Assembly (NCBI GenBank): GCA_029204225.1
Contig: CM055097.1
Location: 36,366,976-36,430,975, forward strand
DNA: 64,000 bases
From: Diphasiastrum complanatum
Lineage: Eukaryota; Streptophyta; Lycopodiopsida; Lycopodiales; Lycopodiaceae
Direction of reading: 5' to 3'
Below, piece after piece: positions 10,921 to 22,264 of this stretch. The notes beneath the pieces are model-generated. The model saw only the letters and a list, made by a program, of their open reading frames with translations, was not told the origin of the DNA and did not search any database. Made by a program: the position numbers and the translations under genes. Positions within the stretch are counted from its first letter, which is position 1, and each line of letters begins with the position of its first letter.

Positions 10921-13160
10921 TTAGAAAACAAGCACAAATGTTTTATTTATTTTTGAATAAATAATAGTAAGCCATATCAAAGAGCCAATAAGACTCCTAA
11001 AATGTGTGATGTCCTTGAAGGATCTTTCATCACCATTATTAGGATCTTTTACAATGTGCTCCATAGGTGTGTCAATGCCCTTACATCCTTCCATATGAAA
11101 CTTTTTCAACATAGCAAGAGCATATCTAGATTGACAAATAATCATCATGAAAGTCAATCTCTAGGCCTAGTATGTAATGGATCTCTCCTAGATCTTGCAT
11201 CCTAAACTCTTTTCCAAGTGCTATTTTGGTTTTTTCAACCAATTTGATACAACTTCCACATAGGATAATGTCATCTACATAAATGAGAAGGATAACAATA
11301 TCACTAGCAACAAACTTGATATACATGGAAGGATCATAGTCACTAAGAGTGAATCCTAGTGAGATAAGAAAAGAGTTGAGTCTCTCATACCAAGATCTTG
11401 GTGCTTGCTTGAGTCCATAAAGACTCTTGAAAAGCAAGCACACTTTTGATTTATCCTTGATGAATCCTTGAGGTTGCTCCATATAGATTTCCTCTTGAAG
11501 ATAGCCATTAAGAAATGCATTGGAAACATCTAATTGGAACACCTTCCACTTGAAATAAGTAGCAAGAGATATAAGAATCCTTATGGTCACCATCTTTGCC
11601 ACGGGTGCAAAGGTCTCCTCATAATCAATTCCATGGATTTGAGCAAATCCCTTGCAACATAATCTTGCCTTGTACTTGTGAATAGTTCCATCTTGATTAT
11701 ACTTGATTCAAAATACCCACTTGGATCCAATGATGTGCTTGTTGGATGGAGGATTCACAAGCTCCCAAGTGTTGTTGATAATCAAGGCTTCATACTCTTG
11801 CTTCATGGCATCATACCACTCCTTGGTATTGAGTGCCTCTTCAACATCATTTGGCTCTTCATGAGAGATGAAATATGCAAAATGGGTGGAATCAAGATCC
11901 ACTTGCTTGCCTTTGTCATCATAGGAAAGCCTCTTAGGCTCGAATCTCTCTCTAGAAGTCCTCCTAGGTGTATGAACCCGAGGAGTCTCCTCCTCAAATA
12001 TGGACCCCAACAAGTCTTGATGATCTTCAATAGGCATGATGGGTGATGGATCTTGAGGTTGCTTGAACTCGGCCCCTTCAAGTGATGGATGTTGATCTTC
12101 ATGAAGTATAGCATCTCTACTTTCAATCACTTGAGAAGTAGAGAGCACAAAGACTCTATAAGCCTTTTTGGTGGATGAATATCCAACCATGATCCCTTTG
12201 CTGGAGCATGGATCATCCTTCTTCCTTGTTTCCAAGGGAATATGTGCAAAGCAAATAGTGCTAAATACTCTAAAGCGATCAACCTTAGGCTTCTTTTTAA
12301 AGAAGACCTCATACGGTGTCCTTTCTTCAAGAGCAAGATGTGGGAGTCTATTGCAAAGATAATTTGCACATTTTATAGCTTCTCCCCAAAAATATTTAGG
12401 CAAAGATGCTTCGATCCTCATAGCTTATACCTTCTTGCTCACAATAGTCATGGAATTTGTTGGAGATATATTCTCCTCCTCCCTCACACCTCAAATCCTT
12501 GATCTTGAATGAGAATTGCTTCTCAACATATGCTTTGAATATAAGGAAGTCATCATACACCAAAGATTTTGAAGTACGAAGATATAGCCATGTAAATCTT
12601 GTGAAATCATCAAAAAAAGTCACAAAGCAAGTGGCTCCTCCCTTGCCTGGAGATGATGAGAAGTGCACATACGAGTGTATTAGCTCCAAAGGATGAGTGC
12701 TTTTGATGAAGATCTTCTATATGCCTTCTTGTGTGATTTTGTAATAGCACAGGCCTCACAAGGCTTGATCTCCTTTGAAAGATTCTTTGGTAGGCCAATA
12801 GCTTTGGCTTCTTTGCACATAGAAAGCATAGATTTGTAGTTGGGATGTCCCAACCTCTTATGCCATCACTCCTCCTTGGAAAGATTTGTCTCAAATGCAA
12901 TATCACAAGTCTCTCCTGGATCAAGCTTGTATATGCCTCCAAATCTTGATCCATATGCAAGGTTCTCATCATTTCTCTTGATAATACAAGTATCAATATT
13001 GAATTTCAAATCAAGGCCTCCATACAATAGCAAAAATGATTCAATCCTTATGATTATGAACCCTTTTCATCCAATTTTGCTTGAGAAAGCATGGGAGATG
13101 CAAACTCTAGATCTAGATTTTCAAGAGACTTTTGGAACTTTGGATGAAATGAGCATCAAA
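10921..13160 (-). pseudogene. Copia-X' pol remnant (GAG-pre-integrase, IN, RT)
   Basis: Reads right to left: leader (13160-13020), GAG-pre-integrase remnant (12996-12700), integrase core (12689-12396, with DDFTRFTW and GGGEYISNKFHDYC), IN C-terminal region (12421-11708, FAHIPLETRKKDDPCSSKG) and reverse transcriptase (11602-10921, FQLDVSNAFLNGYLQEEIYM). The RT catalytic YVDD is at 11270-11281. Frameshifts or stops fall between blocks near 12690, 12400, 11700 and 11130. The copy ends abruptly just after SLIGSLIWLT, so RNase H and the 3' LTR are missing. It is related to, but a different family from, copia D. Confidence 0.85.
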
Positions 13161-13176
13161 CACTTAGGTAGGCTCA

Positions 13177-13480
13177 TGTGAAATTTCACACGTGTGGGAA
13201 TGCCCTAACATGTGTGAATGATCTCCTAAGCAAGCTTATGCACTTTTAGATCAATGCTAGATTGAAATCCAAGATCTAGATCAAAAATATAAGGAAAAGA
13301 GGCAAAGATAGATGCATATGTTGATAACCAAAGTACATTCACATGTAAGAAAATGATCCTTGAAAAAACTAAGTAGAACTAAGCTCCTCTCCTCAGGTAG
13401 AGAGAGAATAGAGCAAATTTGGCCTCGGGTAGAGAGAGAGCGTAATACAAGCAAAATCCACAATTTTCAAAATTGACTAT
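13177..13480 (-). repeat. Copia-X' LTR (partial)
   Basis: Begins TGTGAAATTTCACACG on the plus strand, the inverted counterpart of the LTR end at 9225. It matches 8130-8354 plus 9167-9225 without the solo-LTR insertion, so it shows the empty target site. Its outer boundary is unclear and may reach 13543, where copia A begins. The primer site beside it has been largely deleted. Confidence 0.75.
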
Positions 13481-13543
13481 GAAACCCCTAAGACTAGATA
13501 GATGACTTTTTATAACTATTTTACACATGTGGTAACATGCTAT

Positions 13544-13709
13544 TGAATTAACTTAAATGTAGGTCAACAGTGTCTGTCTACATTCTAGAGGATTGTAGGA
13601 ATGATATAGCAAGCAATGACCAACAATCATATCCAAACTCCATCCAAATTCATTCGTGTTTATATTGCATCTGATTATCATCAATGGTATCGGATCAAGA
13701 CTCTCAACA
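13544..13709 (+). repeat. Copia A left terminal repeat
   Basis: TGAATTAACTTAAATG...ACTCTCAACA aligns end to end with 18010-18175. It is followed after one base by a perfect primer site. Its left edge abuts the copia-X' LTR. Confidence 0.75.
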
Positions 13710-13710
13710 A

Positions 13711-13722
13711 TGGTATCAGAGC
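13711..13722 (+). promoter_or_regulatory. Primer binding site of copia A
   Basis: TGGTATCAGAGC, perfect initiator-Met type. A second, imperfect copy (TGGTATCGGATC) lies just upstream inside the terminal repeat at 13685-13696. Confidence 0.85.
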
Positions 13723-13839
13723 CATAGAGTCGGAAATCAGAACTTCTTGTAACCTGACATAGTCGTGAAGCTATCGAATCCAGGAGGCAAAGCGTTCAAG
13801 ACAAGGAACCATTAACAAGTGAGAACACAGTTCACAACA

Positions 13840-14460
13840 ATGGCTTCAATAAACAGTATACAATCAAAAATCTATACAATCCTTGACTCAACCGGGTCAA
13901 ACTTCCTAGCATGGAAGATAAAGATCTCTCTCATATTGAAGGGAGAAGGGCTATGGCCCTGGGTAGACAGCACCGAAGAGATGCCTACAGAGAGAAGAAC
14001 GACAAGGCAGTAGTCGTGTTGTCATCATCCATCGAGGGTAGCCTGATGCTTGACCTTGCAACACTCTCTAATGCAAGAGAGATGTGGGATACATTGCTTA
14101 CCAGATTTCAGACGAAATCACGCAACCATATAATGCTTCTTGAAGATCAACTGACAAATCTGAGATGGGATGACTGAGACCTTACCTCTCTTATCAGAAA
14201 GGTGAAGGATCCGTTCCTTTCATTACACAATTCTGGAACAGAGAATGCAGTATCAATAGCAAAGCAACTCACCTATCTGTTAAGAGCTTTACCAAGATCT
14301 TTCCAGACAACCCGAATGTTAATCCAGCTATGACACTCGAAAAGGCAGTGATCGAGATTTGAGAAAAAGTTGAAGCTCATGAGCACCTTAATCACAAGGA
14401 TGTTTCTAATCAAGCTCTCTATGGCAACAAGGAGAAGCCAAAGAAGTAATTCAAGCCTAA
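13840..14460 (+). pseudogene. Copia A gag (UBN2-type), broken
   Basis: Starts MASINSIQSKIYTIL at 13840. A frame change near 13990 leads to AVVVLSSSIEGSLMLDLATL and FQTKSRNHIMLLEDQLTNLR, which match the gag at 41984-42436. Stops follow at about 14175, and more fall after LLRALPRSFQTT. The CCHC zinc knuckles seen in the copia A2 copy (about 42550-42660) are missing here. Gag would form the virus-like particle; this copy cannot. Confidence 0.8.
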
Positions 14461-14523
14461 GAGGAAGTCACAGACCGAAGGCAGGATCGAGACCAGCAAG
14501 CAGAGGGAGCCAACAAAGGCGGT

Positions 14524-14964
14524 TGTTGTCTTTTTATGAATGATTCCTCACTTTTTGCAGAAATTAGTGAATCGGTTCGAGACGTATTCTTCACCCCGAT
14601 CTGTTTTGATCTACTTCACCTTGTTTTCTGTGCATCTTTCTACCCAGCTCACATATTCTGTGAACTTGTCAAATGCATCTAATTTATTGTGAATGAAGTA
14701 GACTCGGTCGAACTTACTGTAATCATCAATAAAGGTGATATAGTACTTTGAGCCTCCTACTAAGATCACGTTGAAAGGTCTACAAATGTCCGAATGTACT
14801 AGCTCTAGAATCTTTGTCGTTCTGTAGGAGTCCTTGACAAAAGGAGTACGTGACATCTTACCTTTTATACATGCATCACAAGTCATCGAACTGGTTGTAT
14901 TTGAGATGATCACACTGGTGATAGCTCCATGATGACTTGCTTGTGTTGGCCGATGTTTCCGCAC
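14524..14964 (-). pseudogene. Integrase segment inverted inside copia A
   Basis: The minus strand encodes GAG-pre-integrase and IN: CDACIKGKMSRTPFVKD, LELVHSDICRPFNV, YYITFIDDYSKFDRVYF, then after a stop KTDRGEEYVSNRFTNFC. The surrounding gag and RT run on the plus strand, so this block is inverted or was inserted from another copy. Two stops are visible in its distal part. Confidence 0.85.
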
Positions 14965-15240
14965 GAAAAATCGGACTAATATTGAAGTTTAAGTTCGCAA
15001 TAATTTAAAAAATCGGCATGTAAAACCCGGTTATTAGAAAAAAATCGGCACAAATTTGCCTTAGGTTTGGGTCCCAGCCCGTCCTAAAGTGGCTAGACAC
15101 AGTTTAAAAGTAAGAAACTGACTTTCAACAAAACCGTCAAAAATATTTTGTGGTCAAGTTTTGTAAGACCGAGCCAAAAGTGTCGGTCCACCTAGAATTG
15201 GGTCCCAGCCTAGCTGCCTACATTCAGAATAGGACAAGAA
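14965..15240. other. Unassigned stretch inside copia A
   Basis: No coding similarity is visible. It carries AAATCGGC-like words three times and the word TTGGGTCCCAGCC twice (near 15068 and 15200). It sits at the right breakpoint of the inverted integrase segment and may be foreign filler. Confidence 0.5.
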
Positions 15241-17465
15241 TTTAATGTTCCTCACACAACACCACACGAACTATGGTGGGGTAGAAAACCTAATTTGACT
15301 CATATTCGAATCTTTAGTTGTGCAGCATATGCACATGTTATTGACAAGCTTTGAAAGAAGCTTGATGAGAAAACAGAACAAGGATATCTTGTAGGATATG
15401 ACAATCATTCGTCATACTACAGAATCTATATGGCAGAGACAAACATAGTGAAGACAGTTAGAGACGTCCAGTTCAATGAGACCATAACAATGGCCAACAA
15501 CGATTCTATCAGTTATGAAGTTCTTAGAAGACAATATTATGATCTACCAACCACGACAGAGGGAGCGGAGGACGAACACTCAAACAAAGATATTCGAGTC
15601 GCACCTCAGTCAAGCGACGAATCAGACGAAGAAAGATTCGCAAGTCTGCCTACTACTACTACACCTGTAAACTAAAATGGTTTCGGACCTAGCAGAACAA
15701 ATAAAGACAAGAGCATTGCAATACTAGAAGGATCTCCCAGAAGATCAACAAGAGAGCGAAGAGCGCTAGCAAGATTTGTGCCAGGTAGCTCAGCTTCTGC
15801 ATCTGAAGAGTTTTGTGGATTCAGTGGAGAACCACAAACATTTGAAGAAGCAATTGAATGTCCAAAGAAGGACAAATGGATCCAAGCCATGAACAAAGAA
15901 ATTGAATCCATGAAGACAAATGAGATATGGACTTTACAACTAGTGCTTGAGAAGCAAAAAAACAGTGCAATGCCAATGGGTTTACAAACTCAAGTATGGA
16001 CCGAATGAAGATGTTTTGATATACAAGGCTAGACTTGTAGTGAAGAATTTTTTGAGATACAAGGCCAGACTTGTAGCGAAGGGTTTTTCTCATAAGTACG
16101 ACATCAACTACACTGATACCTTCTTTCCAGTGGTCAAACATGCTTCCTTACGCTTACTATTTGCATATGCAACTACATACAAGCTCAAGATTCACATCGT
16201 ATGATGAGATAACATTCCTACATGGCGAATTAGACAAAGAAGTCTACATGGATCAACCTCCAGGTTATACCTCTGAATCACTTTCTACCCATGCATGTCG
16301 AATGCACATGAGTATCTATGTTCTAAAGCAATCAGCACAACAATGGTATAAGAAAAAAGATCAAGCCTTGAGATCCTTAGGATTCGAGCCCTTGATAGCT
16401 GATTCCAATGTTTATGTGAGAATCACAGATGGGAAGATCATCATTGTTGTTGTGTATGTGGATGACACCCTGATACTATGCAGAAACGAAGGCCTGATTG
16501 CAGGAGTGAAGAATGAGATCTCGAAACATTTCGAGATTACAGACCTTGGAGAAGCCAGATGTTATCTTGGCTTGCAAATTGATAGAGACTATGACGAAGA
16601 AAAAGCATACTTTCATCAGTCCAGATATACCCTGAATATCCTAGAAGATTTCGGGATGATGAATTCCAAAGGAGCAAATACTCCAATGCTTGCAGGAACA
16701 AACCTGACGAATGAAGATTGTTCGAAGACTGAAGAGGAAAGAGAATTGATGCAACATACACCATACAGGAATCTAATCGGATCATTAATGTATATTGCAG
16801 ATAACACACGCCTTGACATTGCTTATGCCATGTTCAGAATGAGTCAATTCAGTATGGCTCGACTCATTGGAAGATCGCGAAGCGAATCTTGCAGTACCTT
16901 TAACTAACGAAGGATTTTGGGTTGTATTATTCTCATGATGCAGGATTTCAGATGCTTTCATACAGTGATGCTAGCTGGGGATCTCTCAAGGACGACTGCA
17001 AATGTGTCTTAGGAGGATGTATGATTGCAGTAGGAGCAGCAATTCTCTAGGTCAACAAAAAACAGACCATCGTAGTTCAGTCATCCTGCAAAGCAGAATA
17101 CGTAGCAGCAGTGAAGATGACCATTGAAATCACTTGGCTCAAATAGTTCCTTAACGAACTAGGTGAAACGAGAAATGAGCCTCTGACTTTGCAGATGGAC
17201 AATACATCCGCAACACCTGACAAAGGATCCCGTGTTTCACTCAAGAACAAAACACATTGCAATCAAATACCACTTGATAAGGGATCTGATCGAAAAGAAG
17301 AAGTTGCAGACTACTTTCATTGGAACAAAGAAGATGGTTGCTGACATCTTCACAAAGGCCATAGACAAAGGTTTGTTCGTTTCTATTACCAAAGCTCTAC
17401 TAGCTCTTGACTCCCAACCTGACGAATATCTCGAAGACCTCAAAAATGAAGATCTCGAAAAATGA
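15241..17465 (+). pseudogene. Copia A pol remnant (IN C-terminus, RT, RNase H)
   Basis: IN C-terminal region at 15241-15430 (LVGYDNHSSYYRIYMAE), a linker with SPRRSTRERRALARFV, then RT from about 15840 (TFEEAIECPKKDKWIQAMNK). RT continues with DKEVYMDQPPGYTSES, and the catalytic YVDD is at 16455-16466. RNase H runs from about 16940 to 17400 (SYSDASWGSLKDD, FTKAIDKGLFVSITKALL). Frame changes occur near 15950, 16200, 16900 and 17240, with scattered in-frame stops. The last frame ends at 17465. The same 3' end recurs in copia A2 (41550 onward). Confidence 0.85.
16021..16092 (+). repeat. In-frame 36-bp duplication in RT
   Basis: Two adjacent 36-base units encode YKARLVVKNFLR and YKARLVAKGFSH, with a few differences. 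Copia RT normally has this motif once. Confidence 0.85.
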
Positions 17466-18009
17466 AGACCTTGAAGACAAAATGTTTGCGAACAACACGA
17501 ACAACAGGGGAAGGTCGAATGACGCGAAACAAAAATGTTTGAGACACCCAAAGGTAGAATATTTTTGACACCTCACGTTCAAAAGGACCGTGAAGATCAA
17601 AGAAGTACCGTAAAGTACAAATCTCTGATAAGATATGATGACGTCAGTAGAAGATCGTTAGGAGCTCTTGTAATCTATGATTAGTCTTAGATTGTCTAAT
17701 CTATCTAATCAAGATATTACTCTGAATATATACAATTGTTAGATGCACCAAACAATATAGACACAGATACATAGACAGAAATACTTTTAGTAGTCTGAGC
17801 GAGACACTATTCGTGAGAGAACATTGCTTCTCTCACGCCAATGCACTGTGTGGGTCTGTCACGCAGGATCAATAGATGATGTTGTAGCCATTATGCACAT
17901 ATCATTCTAAATTGTCTTATTTCGATTGAATTATTGTCTGTTTATTGTTCGTGTATCTCATTCGCTTTGTTTTATCTATTCCGCACATAGTTTCAATCTT
18001 GTTGAATGC
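17466..18009 (+). other. Copia A 3' region, possibly upstream part of the 3' LTR
   Basis: AT-rich, with a TATA-like ATATATACAA near 17726. Its first part is similar to 41818-41970 (GATGACGTCAG, CTTGTAATC). It may be U3 of a longer LTR whose left partner was lost. No clear PPT/TG boundary was found. Confidence 0.45.
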
Positions 18010-18175
18010 TGAATTAACTTAAATGTAGGTCAGTAGTGTCTGTCAACATTCTGGATGACTGTATGAATGATATAGCAGGCAGTGACCAGCAATCATATCC
18101 GAACTCCATCCAAATTCATTCGCGTTTGTATCGCATTTGATTATCATCAGTGGTATCAGATCGAGACTCTCAACA
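18010..18175 (+). repeat. Copia A right terminal repeat
   Basis: Aligns with 13544-13709 over its whole length, with scattered mismatches, and ends CTCTCAACA. Nine bases later comes the ATG of the SDR fragment. Confidence 0.75.
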
Positions 18176-18184
18176 AATGTAACC

Positions 18185-18877
18185 ATGGCGAACATCGATC
18201 AGTAAGTTTTGTCTATCATCATATTAGCTTCGATTATGAAATAATTCTCATCATTACCTCAGGAATCTTAGTGTTGTCTACTAACGTTTGTTTGTGTGCC
18301 TTTCGATTCATCTCCTCTTCTGGTATTTTTGTTGTCTTTAACAAACCTTGTAATCTCTTTAATGAACCTTGTAGGTTTTGGTCTTTCGCTTGATCTCCTC
18401 CTCTGGTATTTCTGTTGTCTTTAACGAATCTTGTAAGCTCTTTAATAAACCTTTATGCATCGCGAGTTTTAAAGAGTGTCAATAGTTTCTTGAAAGATGA
18501 GAAGCTTTGAATGAATTTAGACTGCTAAGTGTTGAAATAAACAATATGAAATAGTAAATTACGCTAATCTCAACTTATCTTTTCAAAACAATTGAGAATG
18601 TTTGCGATGTAGATGGTGGTCAAATGAAACCTTCGATGTTGTCACTGGCGGCAACAAAGGAATCAGCCTTGAAATCGTACACCAGCTTGCAGATAAGGGA
18701 GTTACTACAGTCTTAACGTCGAGAAATATAGAACAAGGGCATCTAGCGGTGGAGCAGCTGAAAGCCAAGGGGTTGTGCAATGTTGCGTTTCATCAGCTGG
18801 ACGTGACAGACTCAAGGTCTGCACAAGAATTGGCTGCTTGGATCAAACAGAAATACGGTGGTCTAGATATACTAGTA
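18185..18877 (+). pseudogene. SDR-family carbonyl reductase, N-terminal fragment
   Basis: Short-chain dehydrogenase/reductase of the plant carbonyl reductase or neomenthol-dehydrogenase type, an NAD(P)H-dependent enzyme. Exon 1 is 18185-18201 (ATG in a good context, MANID plus two bases) with donor CA|GTAAGT. Exon 2 runs from 18613 after GATGTAG. The join is in phase and gives QWWSNETFDVVTGGNKGIS, which contains the TGxxxGx[GS] dinucleotide-binding motif; the usual final Gly is Ser here. FHQLDVTDS and YGGLDILV follow as in the family. It stops where NNAG should come, at about residue 94 of a normal 280-300. No later exons with the catalytic Tyr-x-x-x-Lys were seen. The next recognisable sequence is copia B. 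Probably a truncated gene; later exons might lie outside the window. Confidence 0.75.
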
Positions 18878-19288
18878 CTTTTTGTCACATGCCATGTTCA
18901 TAATATTCAGCTTCTTATTGTCTTTCTAAGTCAACATCAGGTTTCAAGTTCTCTATTGAGACTTATTTGCCAATGATCAGGCGTTCCTTTCTCCGCTCTT
19001 CAATAGATTTAAAGAACTTTTTCATGTCTCGGAAGCCTTTCTTATAACTTCTGTGATCATCTTTAACACAGTCACCCTGTTACCTGATGAAGAATATGTA
19101 AGAAGACATAGAGAAGGAGATAAGCGCAACAGCAATATGCAATCTGAAACCATTTGTTATCGAGAGAAAACGAAAAATGCTTTGGAAGAGGAGGAGGAGT
19201 GGATGAGAAAAGTTATGTGCAATGAAAACCTTTATACAGATCTATGTGCAACATCTGGTAAGAGTTAGAACCGGAATCCTTTTGAATG
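18878..19288. other. Anonymous sequence between SDR fragment and copia B
   Basis: A plus-strand frame at 19053-19268 ends LEEEEEWMRKVMCNENLYTD. I do not recognise it and it lacks SDR motifs. Apart from the insertion, this DNA continues at 26056, across copia B's target-site duplication. Confidence 0.5.
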
Positions 19289-19293
19289 CAAAT

Positions 19294-20464
19294 TGTTGAA
19301 AAGAGGGGTGTGAAACGAAGATAACTCGAATAGAAACAAACACGAAAAGAAACGAACTCGAATGAAAAGTGTTCGTGCGCAATGGAATAAGTTATCTCAC
19401 TCTTCCCTCAAGCATGACTACACCTATCAGACTTGAACTGAACATTAGTGATATAATCACGTTCGATCTGATTATGTAGCCAAACATTAAGCATATCAGA
19501 AAAATAATTTGTCGCGAACAGCTGGACAAATTATGAGTCGCGAATTAGTCGTCACAAGCTAGACTAATAGTCAGTCGTGAAAGGCAAGATTAAATATTAG
19601 TCGCGAACACCTAGACTAATAACAATTCGCGAAGAGCAGGCTACCAAATTAAGAAATAAAAAAGTTAGACAAAATGTAGAAAAAGCATTGCAATATTGGC
19701 ACAAATTTGAACGCAGAACAAACAAAGCTGTAATCAGATTAAGTATAACGAAATATAGAGGTCAATAATGCAGGTGAGCACAAATTGAATAGCAGGATAT
19801 AACTTGTGCTCCACAAAGCTAATCACACAATTTGTAAAGGTGATAAACCTATTACTGACAATACATCTAGAAGAAAAGAATCAATGCATGACAACATCTA
19901 CAATGTCTGTTTCTGATTATCAGTGATGTTTTGTTTTGATGCTATTATGCTTCACTCACTAAATACGTAGATGGTATTCAATATATACATAATTTTTACA
20001 TGTGTGCAGATGAAGAAAGTATAAAAAGTGGATCTGCTATCTGTGGGAGATCGTGGGTAGCTGTTGTCGTTGTCAAATCTGATTGCACAGTGCATGGGAT
20101 GAGCATGAGAAGGTTGCGACGTCAGCCTTCGCTGAAATTAACGTTGATGAAAATGCAAGAAATGTGACACTCTAACAAATGTCTTAAAAACTAATTTACA
20201 AAGTATTTTCGCTTTTCCATTAGGGCACCTTTGGCATTTGTAAGACAGTGTCGTCTTTTTCGCCTGTCACAAATCATGTGTAATAACATAGTGTCATCTT
20301 TTTTGCCTTTTTCACCTGTGGAAATTTACTTGTATGCAGACAGTCGCGTTTTTTGCTTGTTTTATTTTACACGTAAATATGCAAACTGTGCGACAACACA
20401 AGTAAAATACAACAGCATGAATGGAGGTAGATTAACATAGGATTTAGGAGAGTAAAAGAGATAA
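19294..20464 (-). repeat. Copia B left (3') LTR
   Basis: Starts TGTTGAAAAGAGGGGTGTG and runs to AGAGATAA. It matches 24930-26050 closely, but the terminal words TCCAACA are deleted. The following C run is the complement of the purine-rich PPT. Confidence 0.85.
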
Positions 20465-20471
20465 CCCCCCC

Positions 20472-22250
20472 TTAGTCTGGATCCATGAATGCCTTGATCT
20501 TCAGACTAAGCAATGCACAAAACTTGTTGTGTGTATTAACACTTAATGCCTTTGTGAATATATCTACAGTCATGTCCTGCGTTCTACAGTACATTAAGCT
20601 TACCTCCTTGTTGAGAACCTTGCCCATGATATAGTGATATCGAATTTCAATGTGCTTACTCCTAGAGTGAAATCTAGGGTTGGTTGACAAGGCAATAGCA
20701 CTCTGATTATCACAAAATATAATTGTAGGGCTGTACTGATACAAATTAATGTTTGACAATACATTTCTCAACCAAAACGCTTCTTTAATAGATTGAGAAG
20801 CAACAATGTATTCTACTTCTGTAGAAGAAAGAGCGATGGAAGTTTGCTTACGACTGTTCTATGAGATAGGACAGTCGTTGAAGAAGAATGTAAATCTAGA
20901 TGTGGACTTACGATTGTCTATATCTCCTCTCAAGCTTGCATCAAAATATCCACTGATATGATGAAGATTGTCGTTGCTGACTTCTCCATAGCAAATGCAC
21001 TGGTCCATGGTAGCTCAAATATACCTCATGACTCTTATGAGAGCCTTCCAATGGGTAATGCCAAGATTAGCCAAATATTGACTGAGTGAGCTTATTGCAA
21101 AGGAGATGTTAGGTCTTGTACAAACCATTGCATACATGAGAGATCCAAGTATCGATCGATAAGGATACTCTCTCATCTGCTCCTCTTCCTGCTTGGACTA
21201 GGGACATTGGTCCTTTGACAAACGCAGGCTGGGATCCATCGGTGAGTGAGCTAACTTACAATTCATTAGATTGTATCTGTCAAGAAAATTGTGAAGATAC
21301 CTTTGTTGAGGGATATAGATCAGTCGTCTCACTTTGTCTCTGTGGATCTGAATGCCCAGACAGAAGTGAGCTTCTCCCAGATCAGTCATATCAAACTCAA
21401 AAAACAGCATCTGTTTAGAATCCTTGACCAAATTGGTATTGTTGCTGAAAAACAACGTATCATCCATGTATAAGGTGATGATAATGAAGGATTGCTGGAC
21501 TGACTTGGAATAGATGTTGCGATCAGCAGTGCTTGGTTGGAAACCTTGTTCAATGAGGAATGTGTGTGTTGATCCTCTGAAACCAAGCTCTGGCAGACTG
21601 TTTCAAGCCGTAGAGTGCCTTATGGAGTTTACAGACACGATTCTTCATACCTTCCAGAACATATCTTTCGGGCCAAATTATGTAGATGTCTTCTTGTATA
21701 ACTCCATTCAGATAAGCTGTTTGCACATCGATGCACTTCGAGGTCGGCAGTTGTAGCATCTAATAGGAGGGCTTAGATCGATGAATGCTTGACTACTGGA
21801 CTGAAAGTCTCACTGTAGTCAACATTGGGGATCTAAGTGAATCCTCGTGCTACCAGTCTCGCCTTCCTTCGATCAATCTCCATTGGCATTGTACTTGATC
21901 TTAAAGATCCATTTGCAATCAATGATATTGCAGCCAATAGGAGCTTCAACTAGTGACCACGTCTGGTTCTTGATCAAAGAGGAATACTCTTTGTCCATGG
22001 CTTCTCTCCAGAGATCAGAGTCTGGTTGGCTGAGTGCCTCTTCGACTATTGTTGATTCTTGTATCAAGAGACATGCAGACTCAGGAGTATACCTTGGGAG
22101 TTGCGTGCGCACTCAGCTTGATCTTTTGGGAGAAATCGACTGATGAACCACTCTTGGTACTTGTTGCTGGGTAGCAGCAACATCTTTGTCTGATTCGTTG
22201 TCGAATAGTGGGTCGACAATGGACACGCTTGAGCCTGAAGCTCGAATGGT
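20472..22250 (-). pseudogene. Copia B RT and RNase H remnant
   Basis: RT starts near 22112 (DLWREAMDKEYSSLIKNQTW, CKWIFKIKYNANGD), continues with VQTAYLNGVIQEDIYI (21759-21550) and has YMDD in place of the usual YVDD at about 21467. RNase H (20771-20472) shows FCDNQSAIALSTNPRFHSRS and DIFTKALSVNTHNKFCALLS. Stops and frame changes lie near 21870, 21500, 21200 and 20860. It is closely related to copia B2 at 34683-37318. The upstream linker fades at about 22250, where gypsy sequence begins. Confidence 0.85.
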
Positions 22251-22264
22251 CGTTATAAGGGAAG

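Larger units (their letters stand above)
13544..18175 (+). mobile_element. Copia A, rearranged element
   Basis: A plus-strand Ty1/copia element between two direct repeats of 166 bases. In order it holds primer site, gag, an inverted integrase segment, IN C-terminus, RT and RNase H. The flanks show no matching target-site duplication (GCTAT left, AATGT right). No polypurine tract precedes the right repeat. So the 166-base repeats may be only the shared part of longer LTRs, with the left one truncated. Many stops and frameshifts make it inactive. Confidence 0.75.
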
